This document shows, in pieces, positions 20,536-32,812 of a stretch of 64,000 nt of DNA. Numbering within the stretch: the first letter of the stretch is position 1; every line of letters starts with the position of its first letter. The DNA is from Panax quinquefolius (taxonomy: Eukaryota; Streptophyta; Magnoliopsida; Apiales; Araliaceae), in the NCBI GenBank assembly GCA_020205615.1, contig CM035170.1, forward strand, positions 11,400,980 through 11,464,979, given 5' to 3'. The notes beneath the pieces were generated by a model, which was given only the letters and a program-made list of their open reading frames with translations, did not search any database and was not told where the DNA came from. Made by a program: the position numbers and the translations under genes.

Positions 20536-22806
20536 ATAAAATCATATTTTCTTCCATACTCTGTAGTATGTAAGTAATATTAGTTCGTTTCAAATTCTAA
20601 ATTCTACACTCATTTTGTTAAGTATTGCTTCTATACTCCTTGAAATTAGTAGAATATCATTGAAATTTGCGCTTCATCTAGTATCATTTCACTAGGATAT
20701 TTTTCTGAACATTCTTATTAAAGTTTAATCTTTTCATGTCGAAGTACTATTCACGGGATACTATTCACGAAGTAATATTCATGGGGTACTATTCATCCGA
20801 GGTACTATTCATGACAAAAATTAATTTCTTTTCTGTCCAAATTATTTTTGATACAATATTATTCTTGAATTTTACTCCACAAAGCAGTTATCATGTTGAC
20901 AATTTGGACATTTTTAAACTCTGGATAAATTTAAAGTCTTTAATATTTATCCTTAATTTTATTTGATTGATTTTTATATCATTGTCATCATCCTCATGTT
21001 TATATTGTGAATGAATTGTTATTTGGCATGACAATGACCATTAGTGATAATAACGAATATCATTGGCCCGTAGTGCATGGATGATTCGTGGATGTGATAA
21101 TAATGAATATCATTGGCCCGTAGTGCATGGATAATTCAATGATGTGGATTATTTATTGAGTTGAGTCTCAGCGATAAAATTGATGATAAACTTTTAAATC
21201 ATAGATGATAGTAGATATTATGCTCTAATTTACTCTTCTAATGGATTATTTGTTCCGATGTAGTTAAACTTATTTTCTATTGTATTCTATCAGTTTAAAA
21301 CTATCGAAGGCTAACGATAATTTATTCTACATTATCTTAATCATAATATTCTTTACTGGGCTAGTTGAGCTCACCATTTTCTTGCATTGTTCTCTTCAGG
21401 AAATGAGAATATAGCTGGGATTAGTCAGGGAATGGAGTGACGGTCCAGATGGTTGCTATAGTAGTCCTCACTATTCTTTGAAATAGTGTGATAATAGTTG
21501 TAATGAGGACTTATTTGAGTTTGGATATTGTGTAGGAGACAATATTTGTATTAAAACTCACAACTTATGTTTTGTCATATTTTACACGACAGTTGTATAA
21601 TTAAGTTGTATTTGAATTTTGTACCATGTATTTGGTGACTCATAATGGGTTGTGTATAACTATTTTGGGGGCGTCATAGCTTCTCATCGTATGGAAATGA
21701 TGACATGTGCAAAGCACTAATATCATAGATAAATATGGCGCGAAACACTAAAGTGCAGTAAATAAAGCATTAGTATACATTCATTCAATGTAAATGCAGT
21801 ATTCACACATAAACAGATAAAAAGTTTTGAAAAGCTTTAATAGCGGCTTAAGCCCTCTTACTAGAGTCCCCATCAGAGTCGCCACCTGTCGACGTCGATA
21901 TTTTTATTTGTCCTTTTCTGTTCTTGTCTTTTGGTGTTCTCATTTTACGTGAGATTTGTTTAAAAAAACAAGTTTGAAAAGGTCCGACATGTATATGTCA
22001 ACGATTTGACTGTTATATGTCAACGATTTAACTGTTTGCACAAAGACCCAATGTTTTGACACTATTTAACTGGTCTGGGAAACCAAAATTTGTTAGGATC
22101 TGAGGGCTTGATTAAGCAGAGGGAAGGTGTTAGGCACACCCCGACTTCCGTGATAACACTGTTACCGCCACTTTTCATTAACTTTTTTCTGCGTATGTGT
22201 GTGTGTAGGGCCTATGTGCAGTTGTCTGGAAGTAGTGCTATGCCTCATTTTCACCTATATACAAAGGGTTTGACTTTTGTATAAAACATCAATTTTCACA
22301 AGATATAGCAGTGAAGTTTTGTAAAATATGTTTTTCAAACCCTTATGCTCAATAGTAATTGAGGCCATTCATACTTCCATTTTATTATGTGTTCGACTTG
22401 ATTGCTTTTATTTTCGAGATGCGAGATATCTTCGGGAAAATAAGATACATAGCAGTGTTGAACTCTTTGTAGGCATGAGAGCCATCTAAGGATATTCAGA
22501 CACCGTAGATAATTTACAAGTTGACTGCAGCTGCAAAATGTCCATCATGGGAACCGAATCTAAATTCAGAGGTTGAATCTGTGATCACATGATTCTTAGG
22601 CTCACATGAAAAAGTAATTTGTACAAAAGCTAGAAAAAGAACTAGATTTGAGTAAATCTAAACCATTTTAGCATCAACGGTTCCAGTTTAGTCACTTTGA
22701 ACTGGTTAAGTTAGAAATAGCCAGATTTAGGCAAATCTAGCCCGCAGGCTGAAAGATTAAATATCTATAATATGAAAGCAGTTAAAAAAGATATTTATAT
22801 AAAAGC

Positions 22807-22855
22807 GATAAATATATATATATATATGGATGATCAACTGCTATGAAGTAAACTT

Positions 22856-22886
<31 letters not shown>

Positions 22887-22966
22887 CTTATATATATATC
22901 ATCGAACTCAGCTTCGATTGAGCCTGGATATAATATCTGGTTATATATATATATATACATTTCTGT
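22807..22966. repeat. (TA)n-rich microsatellite region
   Basis: Three TA/ATGTATA runs separated by short unique segments, inside the Tat-like LTR. Confidence 0.85.
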
Positions 22967-23054
22967 TAGGCCTGAAGTTTACTTCATGTCTATATAATTG
23001 TATTGAGACGACGCGAATGTGATATTGAAGTGGCAAAATGACGATTTTCCCCCA

Positions 23055-23425
23055 TTGGGGTTATCTCCGGCTTTGGCGCAGATGTAGCAGTCGTTTCTCA
23101 GGGTTATCTCTGAGATTGGGCTGTTGTGGATGTTTACTGTCCTCAGGGTTATCTCTGAGGTGTGCTTGACCTCCCGAGGTTATCTCCGGGGTTGAACTAG
23201 GTATCCTGGGGTTGTCTCCAGGGTTGAAACTAACTTCTCTGGGGTTATCTCCGGAACTTGAACTGTATCCCACGGGGTTATCTCCGAGGTTGGAACTGTA
23301 TCTCCCGGGGTTATCTCCGGGATTGAAACTGAGCCTCTCGGGGTTATCTCCGAGATTAAAAATTGTACTTCCCGGGGTTGTCTCCGAGGTTGAAACTGAT
23401 ATGATTTCCAAGGTTATCTCTGGAA
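23055..23425. repeat. GGGGTTATCTCCGG minisatellite
   Basis: About eleven units spaced 32-45 bp apart, each containing GGGGTTATCTCCGG or a close variant followed by a TTGAAACTG-like stretch. Long frames on both strands (Asp-Asn-Pro repeats on the minus strand) come from the repeat and are not called as genes. Confidence 0.92.
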
Positions 23426-23482
23426 GACGACTTTGCCCTACTGTAAGGTTAGTAACAGGAACGCAAAATTTTGAGTGTCTAC

Positions 23483-24265
23483 ACACAGAACGTAAGAGGT
23501 AACGAATCTTAAACCTTTAATCTTCATCTCTTCAATTTGAATTTTGATAGAGAAGTGATTATTGGTGGAACATGTCTCATAAGGATTAATAAGGATGGCT
23601 ATTAGTGGATTAAACATTAATAACCATGTTACAAGTGGAATCATAACCAAATAAGTAAGAAATAATGAAGAAAACATGAAAACTTAGCACATGTTGTTGA
23701 TGGACAAGTTTAAAACCATCGTGTATAGGATTTGATGTTATACGCTTGGTTTGGATGATAGATGTTTGAATAATGGAATGAATCCATTTTGAACGTAGTA
23801 AAAATCTCGAGTAACGAAGTTATAGCGAAATTTACGATATTAGACGATAATCATAGAAACCGTAAGATTTCCGGAGCGATAATCAAAAGTCATCGTTCAA
23901 CTCGAAAACCTTAGTTTTCAATGGTGTATCGTAGAATTTCACATTTAAGAGTCGTGGACTCAAGAATGATTGAATTTCGACTTAAAATGAAGAAACGAGC
24001 TCTGAACGTTCACGAACGTTTAACGAATGCGTAATAGAAAATTTAAACAGTAAATTTAGTGTTAACGGATTCAGAAACTTATTCTGTTTGAATTAAATCA
24101 AAGTATATGAGATATGTGAGATAACGACTTTTGAACGAACTAATTCCGAGTTAGAACGAAAAAGTTGCGAGCTCGAAAATTGATTGGCTTGAGAAATTGA
24201 AAAAAAAAATCAAAGTATTAAGGGAGGCGCCGCAACGCCGCCCAGTGAAGGAATTGGGCCGCTGC
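23483..24265 (+). mobile_element. LTR F (second gypsy-type LTR), left visible segment
   Basis: No gene. This and 27171-28659 look like one LTR interrupted by solo LTR E: the right segment ends GGGGGCGTCACA, and this segment ends in a GC-rich GCGCCGCAACGCCGCCCAG block of the kind seen in long chromovirus LTRs. Its left end is cut by the Tat-like LTR at 23482. The join is inferred from context, not from an intact copy. Confidence 0.4.
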
Positions 24266-27170
24266 TGTGACGCCCCCAAAATAGGTATACATCACCCATC
24301 TTGAGTCGCCAAATACATGGTACAAAATTCAAATACAACTTAATTATACAACAGTCGTGTAAAATACGACAAAACATAATCTAAGAGTTTTAATAAGAAT
24401 ATTGTCATCTAGACAATATCTACACTCAATGGAGTCCTCATTACATTTATTGTCAAACTATTTAACAGAATAGTGAGGACTACTAATACTATCATCTGGA
24501 CCGTCACTCCATTCCCTGACTAGTCCCAGCTACGTTCTCATTTTCTGAAGAGAATAGTAAAAGAAAGGGTGAGTTCAACTAGCCCAGTAAGAAATATTAT
24601 GACTAAGATAATGCAAAATAAATTATCATTAGCCTTCAACAGTGTTAAACTGATAAAATATAATAAACATCAAGTTTAACTGCAGCGGAACAAGCAATCC
24701 ATTAGACGAGTCAAGTAGAGAATAAAATCTACTATCTTCTATGATTTAAAAGGTTTTTTCATCACTTTTATCGCTGAGACTCAGCTAAATAAATAAACCA
24801 CATCATCCCTGCACTACGGCCAAGGATATTCATTAGTATCACGACCATAAATTATCCATGCACTACGGGCCAAAGATATTCGTGTATTCATCAATGGTTA
24901 TGATCATGCCAACAACTGTCCATCAATTCACTATGGCCAATGAGGACTTTTACCACATAATTTGTTACATTACGGTCATGATTATACCGAATAATCCCTG
25001 GTCATAATCATACCAAGTCCATCCATGCACTACAGGCCACAGATGACTTTCAACATATTATAAACATGAGGATGATGAAAATGATATAAAAATTCAATAA
25101 AACAAGTTCAAGGATAAATTTGTAAAGATTTATAATTTAATTTATCCAGAAATCAATAACGTCCAAATTGTCAACATGATACTGCTTTGTGGAGTAAAAT
25201 TCAAGAATGCTCAGAACAATATTTCCATGGAAAGATACTAGATGAAGCGCAAATATCAAGGATATTCCACGAATTTCATGGAGTATAGAAGCCAAAAATT
25301 TAATCAACTGAGTATAATAGAATATATGAAATCGCAAATAGATTTTTGCCACCATGCGGTAATCCACGTAGACAGATTATTCCAACAGAATAATAAAGAA
25401 TGGAATAATGTAGAATTCACCAAAGTGCATAATCCGCATGCATGTGTTATTCCAATGAAATAATAAAGAATGGAACCAGTCATGTGTAATCCGCACGCAT
25501 GTGATGTTCCAACAGAATAATAAAGAATGGAACCAGTCATGCGTAATCCGCATGCATGTGATGTTCCAACAGATTAATAAAGAATGGAACCAGTCATGCG
25601 TAATCCACATGCATGTGATGTTCCAATGAATAATAAAGAATGGAATAACAATGAATTCACTGTGCATGCGATAGAATCGCATGCATGTGTTATTCCAATG
25701 TAAATAATAAAGAATGGAATAATAGAAGAATTTCACCATGTATGCGGTACTTGCTTGATGTAACGTTATTCCAACATAATAATAAAGAATGGAATAACAA
25801 CACTTACGAGTATTGAAAGAAAATAACTCTCTTCATGAATACGAAAAAAATAATACCCCTTACCTCAGAAAAATTGGATACTGGAATAGTGAGGTAGCAG
25901 ACTTCTTTTCTTCTTTCTCACTATAATTTATCTCTATAATAATTGCTCTAAAGTTTTTGTGAATTGGTGAAAAATGAAGGAAGAATGAGCTTCTATTTAT
26001 AGGAAAATATAGTTTCGATAATTTCACGTTTTGGAGCTCAAAATATTACAGTATAATACCTTCCTCTTTTTCTTCATTTTTAATTTAGTCCTGCAAGTAT
26101 TATCAAACTTGCACCGCCTCCCCTAATAGTAAATAATGTGAATTAATAGTTCATTCATGCGACTCAATAGTATAATCATGTGAAAAAACTAATTACAGTA
26201 TAGTACCTTCAACTATACCTCCATTTTTAATTTAGTCATGCAAGTATAATCAATCTTGCACCACCTCCCCTAATAGTACATGAATGTGAATCAATAGTAC
26301 ACACATGTGAACAAATAGTTATAAGCATGTGAAATAATAGCAATTAATTGCTCATTTATCCAATTAATTACCCGATTGGTCAATATAACCTCCAGACATA
26401 AATTATTATCGAAATAAATGTCAATTTCCACTAACACTAATAATCCCAACACAATGGAACTATCAATTTCATCTTTAATCAACACAACTTATTCATCATT
26501 AATATTATAACTCACAATATTTAACAACCAAGTCGTTCCCAAGAAAGAGGGGCTTTCCGATAAGGATTTCTCCTTATCAGCGCAATTAGGTGACCAAACC
26601 TCTCCTCGATGTAACTTTTAGTCATCATTAATATAGCAAATAATAATATGAATAACTTTGTCATCTCAATTATTGATTTAATAATAATAAATATTATGCA
26701 GATGATACCGTGACAATAATTGAATCAATAATACGAGAGATATGATGCGTAAGAATTCATCAGTAGCAATAATTGAGTATAACCGAGTGACTTCTCACGT
26801 AAGCATCAATAATCAATACCGTAGTACTACTATGCAACCACGCCAGACATTATACTTTTTACTACTGGGTAGTTCAACAGCTTTTAACAGTAACACTTTC
26901 GTAGTTATTTTTATAAAAAGATAATTCTGTTGTTTTCTAACTACGACAATACTTCCGTTGTGGGTCCACCAATGATTGTGTCGTCGTACGAATATTCCCT
27001 GTTAAAATAAATATTCCCCGACCAATCGAATATTATATAACCACTTGCTTACTTTGCAAAATTTGTAAATATTACCCACAACTATAACATTATATCAAAT
27101 CCACACCATAATATTCAAAAATATATTTCGAGAAAATTATTCTTTATTCATAAAAGTTGGGGTCTTAACA
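24266..27170 (-). mobile_element. R1 solo LTR E
   Basis: A 2.9-kb R1 LTR on the minus strand, from TGTTAAGACCCC at 27170 to GCGTCACA at 24266, with no internal sequence on either side. It has a TATA-like CTATAAATAGAAGCTC near 25988-26003, a donor-like GAG/GTAAGGGG near 25862, an acceptor-like GCTGCAG near 24678 and a minisatellite at 25376-25800. I do not see matching 5-bp duplications (left GCTGC, right ATTTG). Confidence 0.88.
25376..25800 (-). repeat. Minisatellite inside solo LTR E
   Basis: Seven units of 53-79 bp containing AATAAAGAATGGA and a GTAATCCGCATGCATGTG block, homologous to 6370-6810 in element A. The 120-codon minus-strand frame over it (repeated HDWFHSLL) is not a gene. Confidence 0.88.
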
Positions 27171-28659
27171 ATTTGCAAAGGTCTTGTACCGGATCCCGTG
27201 ACATCGAAATATGCAATCGGTCTAACAATTAACAAGGGACACGGTAAATGCACAAATACCGGGTCCTAGACCAAAGGCAGAGAAGAATAGATATGAACAC
27301 AAAAGAAAGGTAAGTTGATTGAAGATGAATTATGACCTTAATTAAACTTAAAGAAACATCTTAAATGATTATTAAAACCTTAAGTTCAACAATTAAAAGT
27401 TAACAAAAGGTTATGAAAACGTAGACACAAAGTAAGTTAATAATACGGTAAACTGTATTCACTTCGAATGGATGTTTGAGATTGCTCAAAATGTAATTAC
27501 TTAAACATTGAATAAGTAAGGTCACTTATAACAATAAAATGTTATAAAGCCGTAATGGACATTAACTAATAACGAATGTTAGTAAGGTTAAACTAACGGA
27601 TAGTTAGACTGAGAAGAAGGAGAAGATAGGTTAATGATAATACCTATGGATTATATGTAATCTAACATGATATATTATGTGATTATGTCATGTAGAAACT
27701 ATAAAGACTCAAAAGAGAAAGTGAATTAACAGTAGACGACGCTAAAGGCAAGTTTTCTAAACTCTTCTCTATACTTATTTTGGACAAGCTTTATGATTCA
27801 TGTATTATAGGCATGAATTGATGTAATAAAGAAGTCGAAGCCATTTACTTCGGCTAGACCAGACGTAGAGTATTTGGTGGATTTGATTATGATCTATCAA
27901 AATATTATTGATATTACTATATTGTGCCAATTGTTTTGGTATGGATTCAAAGAAAGACTGAGTATAAATAAACAAATATTTTATCGTAAATCGACTGGCA
28001 TATGAATTTGCCAAAACTTAAACGTTGATACGTTTAATGTAGTAGTGTTGTACAACATAGAGTACTATAGGCTGATCACCTAGACGTGCTCGTAAGAAAT
28101 GTCGGACTTACGAACTTAGTGTTGGGTTGTCCTTTTCAAAGAAAGAATGAATGAAATGCTCAAGGTCTTTGACCAAACTTAAAGTTTAACTAATGATGTT
28201 CACCGTTAAACATTTTAAAGAAAAGAGAAGTGATATTTTGAATTATTTATAGTACTTCATAACTATTGATTCAATTATAGAAGATATATTCATATGATTC
28301 ATGCATGTTGCTCGACTATAATTGTTATACTTTTTGAGCTAGTTATGTTCACCCTTGCTTGAACCATATGATTGGAGCTAAAATGAAATGCATCAAGGAT
28401 CCTAGTAGCCTGAAAAGGAAACACTAAGCGACAAATAGTAATCCTTGTAATAGGATAGTATTACTTTTGTATTAATTTGATATTATGACAAAGAACATAT
28501 GCAATGGTTACAAAGAACCTAGGAAGAGAATTATTATTATGTAATAAATAGTAGACATATTCACTCTATTGATGTATTTCAACTGAATGTATAGGAGAAC
28601 AATAGCGTCGTGTAGCACCATCTATCGGGTTTGAAGATACCCGGATTTGGGGGCGTCAC
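27171..28659 (+). mobile_element. LTR F, right segment
   Basis: AT-rich sequence without coding potential that ends TTTGGGGGCGTCACA at 28659, immediately followed by Athila gag sequence rather than a primer site. That is the picture expected for a solo LTR inserted in an Athila gag gene. Only the last 12 bases match the R1 LTR end, so it is a separate family. Confidence 0.45.
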
Positions 28660-29655
28660 AATACCGAAATGGTTGCAAGTACAGACTTTTTACAATGGAC
28701 TACATGGGCCCACAAGAACTAGTATTGATGCATCGACTGGAGGTGCTATTATGGGAAAGAAATTCAAGGACGCCTATCAAGTATTAGAGACTATGGATGC
28801 TAACAACTACCAGTGGCTTACAGAAAGAGGAAATTTATCGAAAGTAGTAGGGAAATTAGAAGTGGATGCAGTGAAAACTTTATCCACACACTTAGTTGCG
28901 CTAACGAAAAAGATTAAGACATGGGGACCGCAAAAAACTTCTCAAGTGGCGATGTTTTGCGAACTATGTGCAGGAAATCACTCAACAGAGCATTGTGGCA
29001 TCAATGTGGAGTCAGTATACAGTTTTTGGGAAATGAGATTCAACCTCAGCAGTCATACCAAAATGCTTATAATCTTGGGTGGAGAAATCATCCAGGTTTT
29101 TTTAGAGTAATAATCAGGCTCAAAATCAAGCTCCAAGGCCACAATATCCACCCGATTTGAAAAATCAAATCCCACAACAGGCAAAAATGAAATCGAGCTT
29201 CGAGAAAGCAATGTCAAAATTTATTACAGCTTTAGAAAAGAGAATGAATGATCAAGAGAAGCTGTTAAATCAAGTAGATTTGAATGTGAAAAGTCAGGCA
29301 GTGTAAATCAGAAACTTGGAGATCTAGATGGTCCAATTAGCTCATGCCTTAAATAACCATCCTCAAGGAGCGTTATCTAGTGATACATAATTTAATTTGA
29401 AAAAGGTATGAAGAAGAGCATTATAAGGTTATAACTCCACGAAGTGGAAAAGAGCCATGGTTATTGATGGAAGTGAAATCCTGAAACATGTAGAGGGGGA
29501 AGTGGTAGTTAAAGAGAAGAATGAGGCTGATGATGCAGTCAAGATAAAAAAAATATAAGTGAAGATGTGACAACTAACGGAGGTAAACAAAGCAATATTT
29601 TGCCACCCGTATTATTTCCCCAAAAAATTTAAAAATAAAAATTAGACAAACATTT
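28660..29655 (+). pseudogene. Athila-lineage gag, truncated
   Basis: The frame opens directly after LTR F with IPKWLQVQTFYNGL and SIDASTGGAIM, then NNYQWLTERG, all typical of Athila Gag. A zinc-knuckle-like CELCAGNHSTEHC is near 28960. After stops, the Gag C-terminal block continues (IRNLEIQMVQLAHAL, NNHPQGALSSDT, near 29315-29390) and grades into the protease. The N-terminal third of Gag is missing at the LTR F junction. A degenerate, old copy. Confidence 0.82.
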
Positions 29656-29671
29656 CTAAAAATTTCTTGAG

Positions 29672-30352
29672 ATGTTCAAAAAGCTCCATGTCAACATACC
29701 ATTTGCAGAAGCTTTTGAGCAAATGCCAAGTTATGTCAAGTTTATGAAAGAGATCCTATCTAAGAAGCGAAGACTGAAAGATTTTGAGATAGTTACGTTG
29801 ACAGAGGAGTGCAATGCCATATTGCAGAAAAAACTACCACCAAAACTTAAAGACTCGGGTAGTTTCACAATACCATGCACGATCGGCAATCAGAATTTCA
29901 GGCTAGCCATTTTTGATTTAGGAGCCCGTATCAACTTGATGCCACTTTCAATTTATAAAAGGTTGGGTTTGAAGGAAGCGAAGCCCACCAATGTCACGTT
30001 GCAACTGGCAGATAGTTCATATACTTATCCAAAAAAGATTGTAGAGGATGTTTTAGCTAAAGTGGAAAAGTTTATTTTCCTTGTAGATTTCATTGTGTTA
30101 GACTATGAGTTGGATCGAGATATTCCCATCATTCTTGGGCAGCCATTTTTAGCAATGGGTAGAACTCTCATCGATGTGCACAAAGGCGAGCTAACTATGA
30201 GAGTCCAAGATGAAGATGTGACATTTAAGGTTTTCAAAGCAATAGAGATTCTAAATGGCCATGAAGAATATTTTTGGATCAATGCAGATGTAGGTGTACT
30301 CAAGGATAAAGTAGATGGGAAAAGCTTAGTTCAAATGAACAAAACGAATTAA
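29672..30352 (+). pseudogene. Athila-lineage aspartic protease domain
   Basis: A 226-codon open frame. It starts FKKLHVNIPFAEAFEQMP, then YVKFMKEILSKKR, typical of the Athila Gag-protease junction. The retropepsin site reads DLGARINLMPLSI where functional copies have D-S-G-A, so the catalytic Ser is Leu. The second half (DIPIILGQPFLAMGRTLIDV) is the conserved flap and C-terminal region. Normally RT, RNase H and integrase follow; here the frame ends at 30352 and post-integrase sequence follows at once, so they are deleted. Confidence 0.85.
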
Positions 30353-31530
30353 TTCAAGTATGGGGGATTTCAATCTGGCAAGAAATTCAAGCAGTATAAG
30401 TACAAAACCAAGTGTTGGATTGTGAAGTGGTTCTTCAAGCATAAATTTGACCTGGGTTAAGAAATGTAGGAAAGTCGGGCTGAAGACTATAAACCAAGCG
30501 TTATTGGGAGGCAACCCAATTTTTATATTTCATTCATTTGATTTCCATTTAATTTTATTCATAGGATAATTTCTTTAGTATATTTAAATTAGTATGCTTA
30601 ATTATATTTTCTTGATAGACTAATCTTTATCTTAATTGTTATTTCAGGGCTACTGATGATTGAAAGAAAAAGGTTAGAATGTCAAGAGAGTACAAAAAAA
30701 CTTTAGATTGGAAGCCCCGGCATCCCCCTGCAGTACAAAATGGGCGCCCTGGCGTCGAGGAGCAGTTTCTAGTTCAGCCTCCAAAAGCCATGGCTTCCAA
30801 AAATAGAGCAAATTGGATGCCCCGACATCCAACATCATATTTTTAAAAAAAATAACATCAAAAGCGTTTGGTTCGTGTGTAACTCCTCTCACTCTGTCAT
30901 ATTCCTTTTCGAAATCCAACTCTCCCCTCTCTCTATCTAAACGAACTCTAGCCCTTTTACTAATCATCTATTCTTTCTCAAATTAAAAATCAAGCATAAT
31001 CTAAGTGTAAGGATTGAAGGCAATAACAACTCTCTCTATCTCACTTTGATTTCTTTCTCAAACGAATGTATGTTCAATTTCATGGGGTTTCTGCATACAA
31101 GGTATCTTGGGGTTAATTGTTCATGTAATATGATTGTTTTACTATCTTTGAACTGTTTGGGAAATGTTTTGATGTATGTTTGGGGATAGATTACAAGACA
31201 CATAGACATAGCATAGGAGATTTTCACTATTGCACACAAGGTATCATAATGCATGTGAGAAGAAATAATGTTAAATTCCTTTAAAGTGAAACTAATCTTG
31301 CCTTAAAACACCGTAGACATGAACTTAAGAAATCAATGTGAGCCCAACATGGTTTTATTAACATAGTAAAGGGTTGTATATCAAGTTTGGGGGGGAGGGG
31401 GGTTATGAGTTGTGTTGATGAGCAATTATTTCGGCTCAATTTTCCTGGAATTGTGGAGCATATTTTGAGTTTGCATTGAACACGATGGGCAAGTGTTGAC
31501 TTTATATTTTTTGTAGGTTGCAAGGATGTC
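30353..31530 (+). other. Athila non-coding region after an internal deletion
   Basis: Contains the TTGGGAGGCAACCCAA word near 30508-30525 that typically lies just downstream of Athila integrase, followed by the untranslated stretch between pol and the env-like frame. No frame here looks coding; minus-strand frames at 30674-30967 and 31281-31574 have no recognisable motif. Confidence 0.6.
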
Positions 31531-32330
31531 TGAAAAATGACAAAGATGTGAGGGCTCATCATCAAAATCGTCAAAGCATTACGATAAGAAGAAGTTCACA
31601 AGTGTGGAGGCTTTTAACCAATATACCAAACTAACCAATAAAATGATCATCCCGGAGATAGGACTTAGACTCGATGAAACTCAAGACAACGAAATTGTAG
31701 TTATGATTACCAGAAGAGATTGGTTCACTTTTACTGAACAGTCAGACTCAGCGGTGGTTCTAATAGTCAAAGAGTTTTACGCCAACGCAAAGAACCGCCA
31801 CTTTTATGACGCGCAAGTGAGAGGCAAAATTGTCTCTTTCCACAATGACGCCATTAACCAATTCTACCAACTGTCGAGTGTGGAAGATGATGAATATGTT
31901 GTATATATCTGAACTGGCCCGAACTATGAGTTGATTGTTCAGAAATTATGCCAGCCAGGTACAATATAGAAGGTAAATGACAAAGCAGACATGCAATTAT
32001 CGGTTTCTACCTTAAGTCACTATGGAAAAACATGGTTCACTTTTATTTGTGTCAAACTAATGCCTTCTACACATGTAAGCGACGTCACAAAGGAGAGGGA
32101 TGTTTTACTCTACTATTTGGTGCAAGGCATGGCTATTAATGTTGGCAAGGTGATGGAGAAATATATCCTCCTAGCTATTACTCAAGGAACAAAGGGTGGA
32201 CTACTACACCCATCCTTGATTTGTGGGTTGTGTCTGCAGGCGGGAGTTAAATGGGGAAGTGATGAACTGATATTGCCTCCAATGCCTCCGATAGACCATT
32301 CGTTGATTATAAAATATAAGGTTTAGGATG
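31530..32330 (+). pseudogene. Athila env-like ORF (putative plant transposon protein domain), broken
   Basis: Two adjacent open pieces, 31604-31912 and 31991-32326, separated by a TGA. They carry blocks seen in the third ORF of Athila elements: VKEFYANAKNR and VRGKIVSFHNDAINQFYQL, then WFTFICVKLMPSTHVSDVTKERDVLLYYLVQG and GLLHPSLICGLCLQAGV in outline. The family is annotated as env-like by position; its function is unknown. I see no membrane segment typical of a viral envelope protein. Confidence 0.72.
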
Positions 32331-32463
32331 GTGGTGAAAACGACCCGAGAGGATTGGGGTTCATCTCACTGCAAGCTGAAGAGGAGCCTACGGCCACGCA
32401 TTCTACAGTTGCAGCACCTTCGACTTCTAAGGGTTAGCATTGCGCAGATTTAGTAAATAATTT

Positions 32464-32727
32464 TTGAGGTGGCTGCATAAGATGGATTCACAACATGATG
32501 AACTAGTTCTCATTGCCCAACGCCAAGATGTAATGCATTCATATAATGTTACTTTTAACTCGGCGTTGGTAGAGATGTTTGCCCAGATGCACCTGACTAA
32601 CGAGCATGTTCAATTTCCCAAGCCGCTAACTTTGCCATCATTTCCGCCGTCAGACTCAGACGATGAGGAAAAGGATGTCAGTGAGGAAGACTCAGACAAT
32701 GGGGAAGGGGTTGATCGCGACGATTGA
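32464..32727 (+). pseudogene. C-terminal acidic piece of the Athila env-like ORF
   Basis: An 87-codon frame starting RWLHKMDSQHDELV and ending in a strongly acidic Ser/Asp/Glu tail (SDSDDEEKDVSEEDSD). It follows the env-like blocks after further stops near 32327 and 32435 and precedes the polypurine tract, which is the right place for the end of that ORF. Confidence 0.55.
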
Positions 32728-32796
32728 CATATTCAGGGAAGTCCTTAGTTAATTTTGCATGTTTTATCTTTTTCCATGAGGATATTGCTCAGTCTA

Positions 32797-32812
32797 AGTT
32801 TGGGGGTGGTTG
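32797..32812 (+). other. Athila polypurine tract
   Basis: AAGTTTGGGGGTGG lies at the usual Athila position just before the 3' LTR. Confidence 0.6.

Larger units (their letters stand above)
19119..21678 (+). mobile_element. R1 element B, 3' LTR with a different U3 module
   Basis: Starts TGTAAGACCCCAACTTTTAT and ends GGGGGCGTCATA at 21678. Outer parts match the other R1 LTRs, but from about 19800 to 20330 the promoter region is different: a (TA)n run, CCCATAAATAGGATGCTCAG instead of CTATAAATAGAAGCTC, and AAATCACACCAGA as in LTR I. The donor-like AAG/GTAAGGGG at 20336 is retained; the acceptor reads GATGTAG near 21260. A 28-30-bp minisatellite lies at 20390-20535. Confidence 0.87.
21679..23482 (+). 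mobile_element. Right part of a Tat/Ogre-like gypsy LTR
   Basis: The words AGAGTCCCCATCAGAGTCGCC (near 21865) and GGGAAGGTGTTAGGCAC (near 22122), and an end GAGTGTCTACA at 23482, resemble LTRs of Tat/Ogre-lineage gypsy elements. Its left part is missing because element B is inserted at 21678, and no primer site follows, so it may be a solo LTR. It holds a (TA)n region and a GGTTATCTCCGG minisatellite. Lineage is from memory and uncertain. Confidence 0.45.

Noticed and set aside
23061..23502. Long overlapping frames on both strands with Asn-Pro-Gly or Ser-Pro-Gly repeats
   Set aside because: Caused by the GGTTATCTCCGG minisatellite; low complexity on both strands and no flanking coding signal.
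25376..25800. CRISPR-like regular spacing of a repeated word
   Set aside because: Units are similar throughout, with no unique spacers, no cas genes, and the sequence is a plant LTR.
24261..27175. Target-site duplication for solo LTR E
   Set aside because: Left GCTGC and right ATTTG do not match, and shifting the boundary by one or two bases does not help.
31530..32730. A true viral envelope gene in the Athila element
   Set aside because: The blocks match the third ORF of Athila elements, but I see no signal peptide, transmembrane segment or fusion peptide, so no envelope function is claimed.
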